64,000 nucleotides of DNA from an uncultured Pelagibacteraceae bacterium (GTDB taxonomy: Bacteria; Pseudomonadota; Alphaproteobacteria; Pelagibacterales; Pelagibacteraceae). Under the pieces are notes generated by a model that did not search any database, was not told where the DNA came from, and saw only the letters and a program-made list of their open reading frames with translations. Positions 39,485-47,778 of the stretch are shown piece by piece. Within the stretch, counting starts at the first letter, position 1, and each line of letters opens with the position of its first letter. The stretch is from positions 1 through 64,000 of the forward strand of contig CACAZW010000006.1 in assembly GCA_902537055.1 (NCBI GenBank), read 5' to 3'. The position numbers and the translations under genes were made by a program.

Positions 39485-40857
39485 TGAATATTATTATTTG
39501 TGGAGCTGGTAGAGTTGGCTTTACTATTGCTAAATTGCTAACAGAACAAAACCATTCTATAACGGTAATCGATCAATCAAGTGAAGATATTCAAAAAATT
39601 AATGAGTCTCTTGATGTAAAAGCAATAGTAGGAAAAGCAACTTCTCCAGAAATTTTAGATCGCGCTAATACAGCAGACGCCGATATGTTGATAGCTGTAA
39701 CAAGAAATGATGAAATCAATATGCTTATATGTCAAATCGCATATTCATTATTCAAAGTACCAAAAAAGATTGCCAGAATTAGGTCTCAAGAATATCTAGA
39801 TCCAAAATTTTCAACCCTTTTTAATAAAGAAAATCTACCAATAGACTATGTTATTTCACCTGAAATAGAAATTGCAAAATCATTACAAAGAAAATTAGAG
39901 GCCCCTGGCGCTTTAGATAATGTACCTTTTGCAGAAAATAAACTTAGATTGTTAGAAATTTTAATTGATGAAAAGTGCCCAATTCATGAAATAAAATTAA
40001 AAGAATTAACTAATAAATTTCCTAATTTAAATGCTTATATATTAGGCGTTATCAGGGAAGATAGTTTTAAAATATTAAAGAAAAACGATAAACTTCAACA
40101 TAACGATAAAGCGTATGTAATTGTAAATTCAAATCAGATGAAAGAGACACTTAAAGTTTTTGGACACAATGAAAAAATTGCAAACAAAATTCTTATTATA
40201 GGTGGTGGTAATATTGGTTTTAATCTTGCATCAAATATAGAAAAAAATTTTGATGAAGCTAGGGTGAAGATTATTGAAAAAGATAAAAATAGAGCAGAAT
40301 TAATTGCAAATTTTTTAAATGACACAATTGTTATAAATGGAAATGGTTTAGATGAAGATGTATTAAATGAAGCTAATTTAAATGAGGTGGAAACAGTATT
40401 GGCTTTAACGAATGATGATGAAGACAATCTTATGGTTAGTGTACTAGTTGAAAAATTCTCAAAAAATAAAAGAACCATGGCTTTAGTAAATAAACCAAAT
40501 TATTCACTCCTACAGTCATCTCTAAAGATTGATGATTTAATAGATCCAAGAATGAGTACAGTTTCAAGTATATTAAAACATGTTCACAAAGGAACAATAG
40601 AAAATGCTTACACAATTTTAAATGGTGAATATGAGGTTCTCGAAGCTGATATTTTGGAGACATCAGAATTGGTTAATAAAGAATTAAAAACTGCTGATTT
40701 ACCAGATGAAATTAGAGTTGGAGCAATATTAAGAAATAATAATTTTATGTTACCTTCGTCTAAATATATTTTTCAAAAAGATGATACAGTTATATTATTA
40801 GTTAAGAGAGACCAATTACCTCTAGTAGAAAATTTGTTTAGAATTAGTTCAATATAA
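39484..40857 (+). CDS. trkA: Trk potassium uptake regulatory subunit TrkA
   Basis: This 457-residue cytoplasmic protein contains two RCK units. Each has a Rossmann NAD-binding motif, IICGAGRVGFTIAKLL (residues 3-18) and ILIIGGGNIGFNLASNI (about 236-252), followed by a TrkA-C domain. TrkA gates the TrkH channel encoded next. The ntrYX-trkA order is conserved in alphaproteobacteria; hfq often follows there, but trkH follows here. Confidence 0.95.
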   Translation: MNIIICGAGRVGFTIAKLLTEQNHSITVIDQSSEDIQKINESLDVKAIVGKATSPEILDRANTADADMLIAVTRNDEINMLICQIAYSLFKVPKKIARIRSQEYLDPKFSTLFNKENLPIDYVISPEIEIAKSLQRKLEAPGALDNVPFAENKLRLLEILIDEKCPIHEIKLKELTNKFPNLNAYILGVIREDSFKILKKNDKLQHNDKAYVIVNSNQMKETLKVFGHNEKIANKILIIGGGNIGFNLASNIEKNFDEARVKIIEKDKNRAELIANFLNDTIVINGNGLDEDVLNEANLNEVETVLALTNDDEDNLMVSVLVEKFSKNKRTMALVNKPNYSLLQSSLKIDDLIDPRMSTVSSILKHVHKGTIENAYTILNGEYEVLEADILETSELVNKELKTADLPDEIRVGAILRNNNFMLPSSKYIFQKDDTVILLVKRDQLPLVENLFRISSI

Positions 40858-40860
40858 TTA

Positions 40861-42270
40861 ATGAATATATTTGGCTTAAGGTATTTTGGTATATTTTTTT
40901 TAATTATTAGTTTTTTCTCATTTTTCAATATTATTTATTCTTATTATTTTAACTTATTAAGTAATCTCGATAATTATATTCTAACTTTTGTTTTAACTCT
41001 TATTAGTGGTGTTTTTTTAATAATTTTCAAAAAATACAAATATGAGAAAATAAATTTATTTGAAAGAATTCTAATTGTTTTTATTGGTTACTTAATTTTA
41101 CCTGTTTTAATCTCCATACCATATTATCTTAGTTTAGAAGATATTGGATTAATTAATTGTTATTTTGAAGCTATATCTGGGTTTACATCCACAGGATTTA
41201 CAATCTTTAAAGAAATGCGAGAATTAGACCAAACATTGATTTTATGGAGATCAAGTTCTCAATGGATAGGAGGTTTATATTTTTTATTTTCAATATTATT
41301 ACTTATTGATTTATTTGATGAAAATTTAAAAAGGTCATTAACAAATTATATTTCTCTAAATTCTTCAGAAATATTCAAACAAGTATTTAAAATCATAATA
41401 ATTTACATATCTATGACAATTTTAATATTTATAATGTTAAAGTTAGTTAATTTGAGATCTTACGATGCTTATAACTATTCTCTTACAATAATATCTTCTG
41501 GTGGTTTTTTACCTAATAACAATTTTGATATAACTTTTAGTTCAGACTTAAGTAAATTTATATTGTCAGTAACAATGTTATTTTCTTTTTTTAGTCTTTT
41601 TTTTATATTTAATTTAATTTTCTTTAAAAGAAAAAATATTAATTACCTAAGTGAAGATATTAATATTTTATTATATTTATTAATAGTTATTGGTTTATCT
41701 TTTATATTTTTTAATTATGAAAACAATTTTTTAAATATATTAGTATCTATAAGTAGTAGTGTTTCAAATATAGGTATATCATTTGAAAATATTCCTAAAA
41801 ATCTTGTTTTTGTGTTTCTATTATTAGTTATATTGGGTGGATCTTTTTTTTCTACTAGCTCTGGTTTAAGAGTTATAAAAGTAATAACTTTAATAAAGTT
41901 TTCAATTAATAATTTATTATCTCATTCAAAACCAAATCAAATTTACTCAAATAAATTATCTTTAAATAAAATTAGTGCTAATATAACTGACATAAATAAA
42001 TATTTCTTTGCTATAATAATTTTCATAATTTCATTATTTTTAATTTCCACATTACTAACAATCTCAAATTTAGATTTTGAGTCATCATTCAAATTAGGTA
42101 TTTTAACAATAATGAATACCGTTAACTCAGAAATGTATGATTTAGCTAATCTAGATTTTTATAATTTTAATATTTTTGGTAAAATTTCATTAATTACATT
42201 TATGATAATCGGTAGAATTGAACTGTTATCAGTGATAATTTTATTAAAAAAATTTCTTTTCAAAAATTAA
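40861..42270 (+). CDS. trkH: Trk potassium uptake channel TrkH
   Basis: This 469-residue membrane protein has about ten helices and the repeated pore segments of the TrkH/KtrB family, including CYFEAISGFTSTGFTIF (residues about 100-116) with WRSSSQWIGGLYF, SGGFLPNNNFDI, and GGSFFSTSSGLRVIKV (about 326-341). The selectivity glycines are visible in each pore loop. With TrkA it forms a potassium uptake system. It lies three bases after trkA and 25 bases before tRNA-Arg. Confidence 0.94.
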   Translation: MNIFGLRYFGIFFLIISFFSFFNIIYSYYFNLLSNLDNYILTFVLTLISGVFLIIFKKYKYEKINLFERILIVFIGYLILPVLISIPYYLSLEDIGLINCYFEAISGFTSTGFTIFKEMRELDQTLILWRSSSQWIGGLYFLFSILLLIDLFDENLKRSLTNYISLNSSEIFKQVFKIIIIYISMTILIFIMLKLVNLRSYDAYNYSLTIISSGGFLPNNNFDITFSSDLSKFILSVTMLFSFFSLFFIFNLIFFKRKNINYLSEDINILLYLLIVIGLSFIFFNYENNFLNILVSISSSVSNIGISFENIPKNLVFVFLLLVILGGSFFSTSSGLRVIKVITLIKFSINNLLSHSKPNQIYSNKLSLNKISANITDINKYFFAIIIFIISLFLISTLLTISNLDFESSFKLGILTIMNTVNSEMYDLANLDFYNFNIFGKISLITFMIIGRIELLSVIILLKKFLFKN

Positions 42271-42295
42271 ATTAGTATTATAAATCAAGTTTTGT

Positions 42296-42372
42296 GCGCT
42301 CTTAGCTCAGCTGGATAGAGCAACGGTTTTCTAAACCGTAGGTCGAAGGTTCGAATCCTTCAGAGCGCGCCA
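42296..42372 (+). tRNA. tRNA-Arg (anticodon TCT)
   Basis: A full cloverleaf is visible in 77 bases: acceptor GCGCTCT with AGAGCGC, D arm GCTC/GAGC, anticodon stem ACGGT/ACCGT around loop TTTCTAA (anticodon TCT), T arm GAAGG/CCTTC with TTCGAAT, discriminator G and an encoded CCA. It reads AGA/AGG codons; AGA is the main arginine codon in these genes. Confidence 0.97.
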
Positions 42373-42444
42373 TTATCAAATAAAGCATAAATTTTGCGAT
42401 TTATTTATTATTGATGAGTTTCTTTGTTTCTGCTTTACTTGGAC

Positions 42445-42480
42445 AATTCAAAAATTAATTTGAATTATTTGTTAACAAAT
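42445..42480 (+). promoter_or_regulatory. two adjacent palindromes upstream of aapJ
   Basis: AATTCAAA (42445-42452) and TTTGAATT (42459-42466) form a perfect 8-bp inverted repeat with a 6-base centre. It is followed directly by the perfect 14-bp palindrome ATTTGTTAACAAAT (42467-42480). They end 22 bases before the aapJ ATG and just before the ribosome site GAGGAA. They could be a regulator operator or fold in the 5' leader. No family-specific consensus is recognised. Confidence 0.4.
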
Positions 42481-42502
42481 AAATAAAAAAGAGGAATATA
42501 TA

Positions 42503-43543
42503 ATGTTTAAATTAGTAAAACGATTGACTTCAGTTATTGCTATGTTCGCTGTTTTGTTCACTTTTACAACAGAGACTATGGCTGCAAAAAAGTCAAAAAC
42601 TCTTAAAAACACTCAGAAAAAAGGTTTTGTGAGATGTGGTGTTTCACAGGGTCTGCCAGGATTTTCTAATGCTGATGCAGCAGGAAACTGGACTGGTGTT
42701 GACGTTGATGTATGTAGAGCAGTGGCTGCTGCAGTACTAGGTGACTCAAGTAAAGTTAAATTTACTCCACTAAGTGCTAAAGAAAGATTTACTGCATTAA
42801 CATCTAACGAGATAGATATTCTATCTAGAAATACTACTTGGACTCTTTCAAGGGATGCGGATATCGGTCTTACTTTCGTAGGAGTAAACTTCTATGATGG
42901 TCAAGGTTTTATGGTTAGAAAAAATTCAGGAATTTCATCAGTAAATGATTTTAAAGCTGGTGTTTCTGCATGTACTAACCTTGGAACTACTACAGAGCTT
43001 AATATGAGAGATTTCTTCAATTCAAAAGGAATTAAATATGAGCCAGTCACTTTTGAAAAAGCTGACGAAGTTGTAGCTGCGTATGATGCGGGTAGATGTG
43101 ATACGTATACAACAGATAAATCTGGTTTAGCTGCTCAAAGAATTAAATTGAGCAACCCAGATGACCACATGGTATTGCCTGAAACTATTTCAAAAGAGCC
43201 ATTAGGCCCAGTTGTAAGACAAGGTGATTCTGTTTGGGAAGATATCGTAAGATGGTCATTAAACACTATGATCGAAGCCGAAGAATATGGAGTAACTTCA
43301 GCAAATGCTGACATGATGAAAACTTCAGATAATCCAGCTGTAAAAAGACTAGTTGGTGCTGAAGGTGAATTAGGAGCTGCTCTAGGTTTAGATAATGAGT
43401 GGAGCTTAAGAATAATCAAGCAAGTTGGTAACTACGGTGAAAGTTATAAAAGAAATATAGCTGATACTGGAATTCTACCAGACAGAGGTCCAAATGAATT
43501 ATGGACAAAAGGTGGAATATTATACGTACCACCAGCAAGATAA
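42503..43543 (+). CDS. aapJ: general L-amino acid ABC transporter, periplasmic binding protein
   Basis: This 346-residue secreted protein has a signal peptide (about residues 1-27, TETMAAKK) and the SBP_bac_3 fold: GFVRCGVSQGLPGFSNADAAG (residues 40-60), GVDVDVCRAVAAAVLGD (about 65-81), LSAKERFTALTSNEIDIL and a C-terminal MIEAEEYGVTSANADMM. These match AapJ/YhdW, which binds a wide range of amino acids. GC content is higher than in neighbours, consistent with high expression. A strong AGAGGAA site precedes the ATG and an intrinsic terminator follows the stop. Confidence 0.95.
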   Translation: MFKLVKRLTSVIAMFAVLFTFTTETMAAKKSKTLKNTQKKGFVRCGVSQGLPGFSNADAAGNWTGVDVDVCRAVAAAVLGDSSKVKFTPLSAKERFTALTSNEIDILSRNTTWTLSRDADIGLTFVGVNFYDGQGFMVRKNSGISSVNDFKAGVSACTNLGTTTELNMRDFFNSKGIKYEPVTFEKADEVVAAYDAGRCDTYTTDKSGLAAQRIKLSNPDDHMVLPETISKEPLGPVVRQGDSVWEDIVRWSLNTMIEAEEYGVTSANADMMKTSDNPAVKRLVGAEGELGAALGLDNEWSLRIIKQVGNYGESYKRNIADTGILPDRGPNELWTKGGILYVPPAR

Positions 43544-43566
43544 TTCTTTTTAAAAGAATATAAAGA

Positions 43567-43594
43567 GGGCTAGATTTTTCTAGCCCTTTTTTTT
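43567..43594 (+). terminator. intrinsic terminator between aapJ and aapQ
   Basis: GGGCTAGA (43567-43574) and TCTAGCCC (43579-43586) form a perfect 8-bp stem with a TTTT loop, followed by eight T residues. It starts 23 bases after the aapJ stop. Only 16 bases separate the T run from the aapQ GTG, so aapQMP probably depends on read-through. Confidence 0.92.
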
Positions 43595-43610
43595 ATAAAC
43601 CATACTAACA

Positions 43611-44756
43611 GTGAATTTTAAGAAAATATTACCCCAGTTACTTACTCTAGTTGTTGTCATCCTAGTATTTGGTTTCTTTTCATATAACGCTCAAGTTAAT
43701 ATGGAAAATAGGGGTATCACATTTGGTTATGGATTTTTGTCTCAAGAGTCATCATTTGACGTACAGTTTTCTTTGATAAAATATGATGGTTCGCATTCCT
43801 ATTTTAGAGCTTATTTAGTTGGATTATTAAATACTATTCTAGTTTCTGTTATTGGAATTTTATTTGCTACAATTATTGGTGTTGTAGTTGGGATAGCCAG
43901 ATTATCGAGCAATTACTTGATTGAGAGAACCGCAGCAATTTATGTGGAATTTTTTAGAAATATTCCTTTATTATTGCAAATATTTTTTTGGTATTTTGCT
44001 GCATTAAGAGCATTACCTTTACCAGAAAAAGCAGAACCAATTTTTGGAGTTTTCTTTTTAACAATTAAAGGTTTTTTTGTTCCAGCTTTTGTTTGGAATA
44101 ATCTAGATATTTTTATTTATTCAGTAATCTCAGCAATCATCGCAATAGTTTTTGTAAGATTATACGCTAAAAAAAAGCAGGAAAATCAAGGTATTCAAAC
44201 ACCAGTTTTATCAATATCTATTGGTCTTTTAATTATTTTGCCATTGTTAAGTTTTTTTCTAGGTGGAGTAGATGCATCAGTTGAAATACCAGTAATAGAA
44301 CAACTATCTAAAACATCCTTTACTTTTAAAGGTGGTCTAAAATTACCACCTGAATTAATTTCTCTAGCATTAGCCCTATCTTTATATACAGCAACTTTTA
44401 TAGCCGAATGTGTAAGAGCTGGAGTTCAAGGTGTAAGCAAAGGTCAAAAAGAAGCTGCGGCTTCAATTGGTTTAACACCTAATCAAGTTCTTAAATTAGT
44501 AGTTATGCCTCAAGCTTTAAGGATTATAATTCCACCTACAACAAACCAATATCTAAATCTAACAAAAAATTCTTCACTTGCTGCTGCTATTGCATATCCA
44601 GATTTAGTCCTTGTTTTTGCAGGAACTGCTTTGATGCAAACAGGAAGAGCAATAGAGATTGTTTCAATTACAATGTTAACTTATTTAACTTTAAGTATAA
44701 CAATCTCAATTTTTATGAATTGGTATAATAAAAAAATAGCTATTAAAGAAAAATAA
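43611..44756 (+). CDS. aapQ: general L-amino acid ABC transporter permease AapQ
   Basis: This 381-residue inner-membrane permease starts with GTG. It has about eight helices, the N-terminal polar-amino-acid permease segment ENRGITFGYGFLS typical of AapQ, IYVEFFRNIPLLLQIFFWYF (about residues 105-124), and the EAA loop EAAASIGLTPNQVLKLVVMPQ (about 281-301) that contacts the ATPase. It pairs with AapM. No clear ribosome site precedes it and the stop overlaps the aapM ATG. Confidence 0.94.
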   Translation: MNFKKILPQLLTLVVVILVFGFFSYNAQVNMENRGITFGYGFLSQESSFDVQFSLIKYDGSHSYFRAYLVGLLNTILVSVIGILFATIIGVVVGIARLSSNYLIERTAAIYVEFFRNIPLLLQIFFWYFAALRALPLPEKAEPIFGVFFLTIKGFFVPAFVWNNLDIFIYSVISAIIAIVFVRLYAKKKQENQGIQTPVLSISIGLLIILPLLSFFLGGVDASVEIPVIEQLSKTSFTFKGGLKLPPELISLALALSLYTATFIAECVRAGVQGVSKGQKEAAASIGLTPNQVLKLVVMPQALRIIIPPTTNQYLNLTKNSSLAAAIAYPDLVLVFAGTALMQTGRAIEIVSITMLTYLTLSITISIFMNWYNKKIAIKEK

Positions 44757-46198
44757 TGAATAAATTAAATATTTTATCACCAAACAAAAATAATCTTTAT
44801 GCATACTTGTATTCAGGCATCAGTTTATTTTTTATAAGTATTTTAATTGTATTCTTGAACTCTTTTTTTAGCTTAGATTTGACTAGCTTTCTACCAGGAA
44901 CAATAAGTTACTTTTTGCCTCTAATAATTGGTTTTATTGGTTTGCATTTAATTAGAATTGAATATTCACGTATAAAATTTTTAGACATTATTAACAAAAA
45001 TATTAATACAAATAAATTTAATGCTCTTTTATCATTATTAATTATATTTGCTTTTATCAAATCGTTACCACCATTGTTAAGTTGGTTCATAATTGATGCA
45101 AATTTTGCTGGCGACTCAAAAGATGCATGTTCTGGATCTGGAGCATGCTGGGCTTATATAAAAACTTGGTTTAATAGATTTATGTATGGAATGTATCCAA
45201 ATGCAGAACAGTGGAGAATAAATTTATCTTTTATTGCTCTTGCTTTTCTTGGCGGAGTAGGTTTTTTTGCAACTGAAAAATTTAAAAAATATTTAACATT
45301 GTATTATGTTGTTGTTTATCCAGTAATTGCCTTTTTATTTATATTCTTTTTTATTTCAGGTGGTCCAATATTTTTTGATTTTTCATATGGAATTATTGCA
45401 GCAGTGATCTCTATTATAATTGGTTTCTTTATCCCTTCGAAATTTAAAATGTATTATTTTTTAATAATACCAATCACGTTTTATATATTATTAAAGTATG
45501 TATTTTTTTATGAAGAACTAATTGAATTAGGAAAGATTCAAGCTTTTGAATGGGTTGAAACAGGAGCTTGGGGTGGTTTATCATTAACTTTCATAGTTTC
45601 ATTTTTCTGTTTAATATTCTGTTTTCCAGTAGGATTATTCCTATCTTTAGGAAGAAGATCTGATCTACCAATAATTAAATATATTTCTATAGGATTTATA
45701 GAATTTTGGAGAGGTGTGCCTTTAATCACAGTTTTATTTATGTCATCTGTAATGTTTCCAATGTTTTTACCAGAGGATATGTTTATTGATAAACTAGTAA
45801 GAGTTATAATTGCTATATCATTGTTTGAAGCCGCATATGTAGCAGAGGTAATTCGAGGTGGTCTACAGGCTTTACCTAGAGGGCAATATGATGCTGCAAA
45901 ATCTTTAGGAATGGGATACTGGAAAATGCATATATTTGTTATTTTACCACAAGCTCTTAAACTTGTAATTCCTGGTATAGCAAATACATTTTTGGCACTA
46001 GTAAAAGATACACCTCTAATTTTTGTTGTAGGGCTATTGGAAATTGTTGGAATGCTTAATTTAGCAAAAACAAATCCTGAATGGTTAGGTTTTGCAATGG
46101 AAGGGTATGTATTTGCATCAATAGTATTTTTTATTATTTGCTATGCAATGAGTAAATATAGTTATAATTTAGAACAAAAATATAAAACTGAAAGATAA
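44756..46198 (+). CDS. aapM: general L-amino acid ABC transporter permease AapM
   Basis: The second permease half is 480 residues long, about 95 more than typical AapM. The C-terminal core has [38 protein letters not shown] (about 314-331) and the EAA loop [21 protein letters not shown] (about 378-398). The middle has [24 protein letters not shown], the AapM hallmark (about 121-144). Extra length comes from added helices at the N terminus and middle. It overlaps aapP by one base. Confidence 0.94.
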   Translation: MNKLNILSPNKNNLYAYLYSGISLFFISILIVFLNSFFSLDLTSFLPGTISYFLPLIIGFIGLHLIRIEYSRIKFLDIINKNINTNKFNALLSLLIIFAFIKSLPPLLSWFIIDANFAGDSKDACSGSGACWAYIKTWFNRFMYGMYPNAEQWRINLSFIALAFLGGVGFFATEKFKKYLTLYYVVVYPVIAFLFIFFFISGGPIFFDFSYGIIAAVISIIIGFFIPSKFKMYYFLIIPITFYILLKYVFFYEELIELGKIQAFEWVETGAWGGLSLTFIVSFFCLIFCFPVGLFLSLGRRSDLPIIKYISIGFIEFWRGVPLITVLFMSSVMFPMFLPEDMFIDKLVRVIIAISLFEAAYVAEVIRGGLQALPRGQYDAAKSLGMGYWKMHIFVILPQALKLVIPGIANTFLALVKDTPLIFVVGLLEIVGMLNLAKTNPEWLGFAMEGYVFASIVFFIICYAMSKYSYNLEQKYKTER

Positions 46199-46932
46199 TG
46201 TCAGATAAAATTATTCAAATAAAAGAAATGAATAAATGGTTTGGAGATTTCCAAGTCTTAAAAAACATTAATTTAGACGTTGAAAAGAATAAAAAAATTG
46301 TTGTTTGTGGTCCCTCGGGTTCAGGTAAATCAACATTAATTAGATGTATTAACAGGCTTGAAGAGCACCAAGAAGGTTCAATTGTTGTTGATGGAACTGA
46401 ATTAACCGAAGAAACAAAAAATATTGAGCAAATAAGAGCTGAGGTTGGAATGGTATTTCAACAATTTAATTTATTTCCACATTTATCAATATTAGATAAT
46501 TGTACGTTAGCACCTATATGGGTAAAAAAAATGCCTAAAAAAGATGCTGAAGCATTAGCTTTAAAACATTTAGAAAAAGTTCAAATTTCTGATCAAGCAT
46601 ATAAATATCCAGGACAACTTTCTGGTGGTCAACAACAAAGATGTGCAATAGCAAGAGCATTATGTATGGAGCCAAAAATAATGCTTTTTGATGAACCAAC
46701 ATCGGCATTAGATCCTGAAATGATTAAAGAAGTTTTAGATGCAATGGTTAATTTAGCTAAGGCTGGTATGACTATGATTGTTGTAACACACGAAATGGGG
46801 TTTGCAAAAGAAGTTGCAGATGAAGTTATTTTTATGGATGAAGGTATGATTGTAGAACAGGCAGAAACAAAAGAGTTTTTTGCTAACCCAAAAAGCGATA
46901 GAACAAAGCTTTTTTTGAGCCAAATATTATAA
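46198..46932 (+). CDS. aapP: general L-amino acid ABC transporter ATPase AapP
   Basis: This 244-residue ATPase of the polar amino acid family has Walker [10 protein letters not shown] (residues 39-47), Q-loop [10 protein letters not shown], signature LSGGQQQR (about 140-147), Walker [16 protein letters not shown] and switch His in VTHEMGFA. It energises AapQM. The gene overlaps aapM by one base and is the last gene of the operon. Confidence 0.96.
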   Translation: MSDKIIQIKEMNKWFGDFQVLKNINLDVEKNKKIVVCGPSGSGKSTLIRCINRLEEHQEGSIVVDGTELTEETKNIEQIRAEVGMVFQQFNLFPHLSILDNCTLAPIWVKKMPKKDAEALALKHLEKVQISDQAYKYPGQLSGGQQQRCAIARALCMEPKIMLFDEPTSALDPEMIKEVLDAMVNLAKAGMTMIVVTHEMGFAKEVADEVIFMDEGMIVEQAETKEFFANPKSDRTKLFLSQIL

Positions 46933-47076
46933 AAATTATAACTAAATTGCTAAAAAGTCGCTTGACAGGTTTATAAAATACTAAAAATTATTATTTTTTT
47001 TAAAATTATTTTACTTGAAATAACTTTTTGATTTCTATTAACTCAACTTATTATTTTAATTAAAGAGGGGTCTTTG

Positions 47077-47448
47077 ATGGAAGAAAATTTCAATAAACAT
47101 CTAGGTAATAAATTAAAACTTAGACGTTTGGCTTTAGGTTTAACTCAAACTAAAGTTGCAAAAGCAATAAATGTAACATTTCAACAAATTCAAAAATATG
47201 AAAAAGGAACAAATGGTGTAAGTTCTATTAGATTACTACAACTATCTAATTATCTTAAAGTGCCAATAAACTATTTTTTTGAGGATTTTTCAGAATACTT
47301 AATAAATTTAGAAAAATCTAAAGAAGGTCACATGAACGTAAACTATAATTTTTTAGTAAAAGTTTATTCTGAACTTACTCAAGATCAAAAAATTAAGTTT
47401 ACAAAAAACATACAAATCAACCAGGTAAATATTTCTAAAACAGGATAA
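47077..47448 (+). CDS. XRE-family (Cro/CI-like) transcriptional regulator
   Basis: From the ATG at 47077 this protein has 123 residues. A helix-turn-helix of the XRE type covers about residues 9-65: LGNKLKLRRLALGLTQTKVAK, FQQIQKYEKGTNGVSS and LKVPINYFFED. The last 45 residues are not recognised. A TTG lies one codon upstream, but the ribosome site AGAGGGG (47064-47070) is spaced correctly for the ATG. It stands alone, with a 144-base spacer before it and a tRNA-Asn gene on the other strand after it. Similar short HTH proteins are common in alphaproteobacteria; the target is unknown. Confidence 0.88.
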   Translation: MEENFNKHLGNKLKLRRLALGLTQTKVAKAINVTFQQIQKYEKGTNGVSSIRLLQLSNYLKVPINYFFEDFSEYLINLEKSKEGHMNVNYNFLVKVYSELTQDQKIKFTKNIQINQVNISKTG

Positions 47449-47460
47449 CTAATTTTTAAT

Positions 47461-47536
47461 TGGCTCCTCGGGCAGGACTCGAACCTGCGACCAATTGATT
47501 AACAGTCAACTGCTCTACCAACTGAGCTACCGAGGA
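47461..47536 (-). tRNA. tRNA-Asn (anticodon GTT)
   Basis: The reverse strand folds into a 76-base cloverleaf: acceptor TCCTCGG/CCGAGGA, D arm GCTC/GAGC, anticodon loop CTGTTAA with anticodon GTT, T arm GCAGG/CCTGC with TTCGAGT, discriminator G and an encoded CCA. Confidence 0.97.
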
Positions 47537-47589
47537 ATGTAAAATCACAACTTACTTTTTTTTTATATTATCTCAACAAAAATATATTG

Positions 47590-47663
47590 TGGAGGCAACG
47601 CCCGGAATCGAACCGGGATACAAGGATTTGCAATCCTCTGCGTAACCATTCCGCCACGTTGCC
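47590..47663 (-). tRNA. tRNA-Cys (anticodon GCA)
   Basis: The reverse strand gives a 74-base tRNA with acceptor GGCAACG/CGTTGCC, anticodon stem AGGAT/ATCCT around TTGCAAA (anticodon GCA), T arm CCCGG/CCGGG with TTCGATT, discriminator T (U in RNA, as expected for tRNA-Cys) and encoded CCA. It lies 53 bases upstream of tRNA-Asn on the same strand. Confidence 0.97.
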
Positions 47664-47778
47664 ATGAATTAAATATTCAATGAAGTCATATATAATTAAT
47701 TTTATAATTTAGTCTATAAATTTAACGGATAATTTCATTGTTGTTTATTGATATGATTAATTTATAAAATAATTACCC
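47664..47778. other. spacer between tRNA-Cys (-) and valS (+)
   Basis: These 115 AT-rich bases must hold the outward promoters for the two tRNAs on the minus strand and for valS on the plus strand. No clear -35/-10 pair, repeat or stable hairpin was identified. Together with the tRNA genes it forms the longest stretch (47449-47778) without a protein gene. Confidence 0.5.

Noticed and set aside
42379-42412. Hairpin AAATAAA...TTTATTT after tRNA-Arg as a terminator
   Set aside because: The stem is A/T-rich with a bulged GCA/TGC and no T run follows; too weak to list.
46962-46990. TTGACA as a promoter for the XRE regulator
   Set aside because: The -35 match is perfect, but no convincing -10 hexamer occurs at 16-18 bases, so it was not listed as a promoter.
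47461-47663. tRNA pair as an integration site for a mobile element
   Set aside because: No integrase, duplicated tRNA end or composition change was found on either side.
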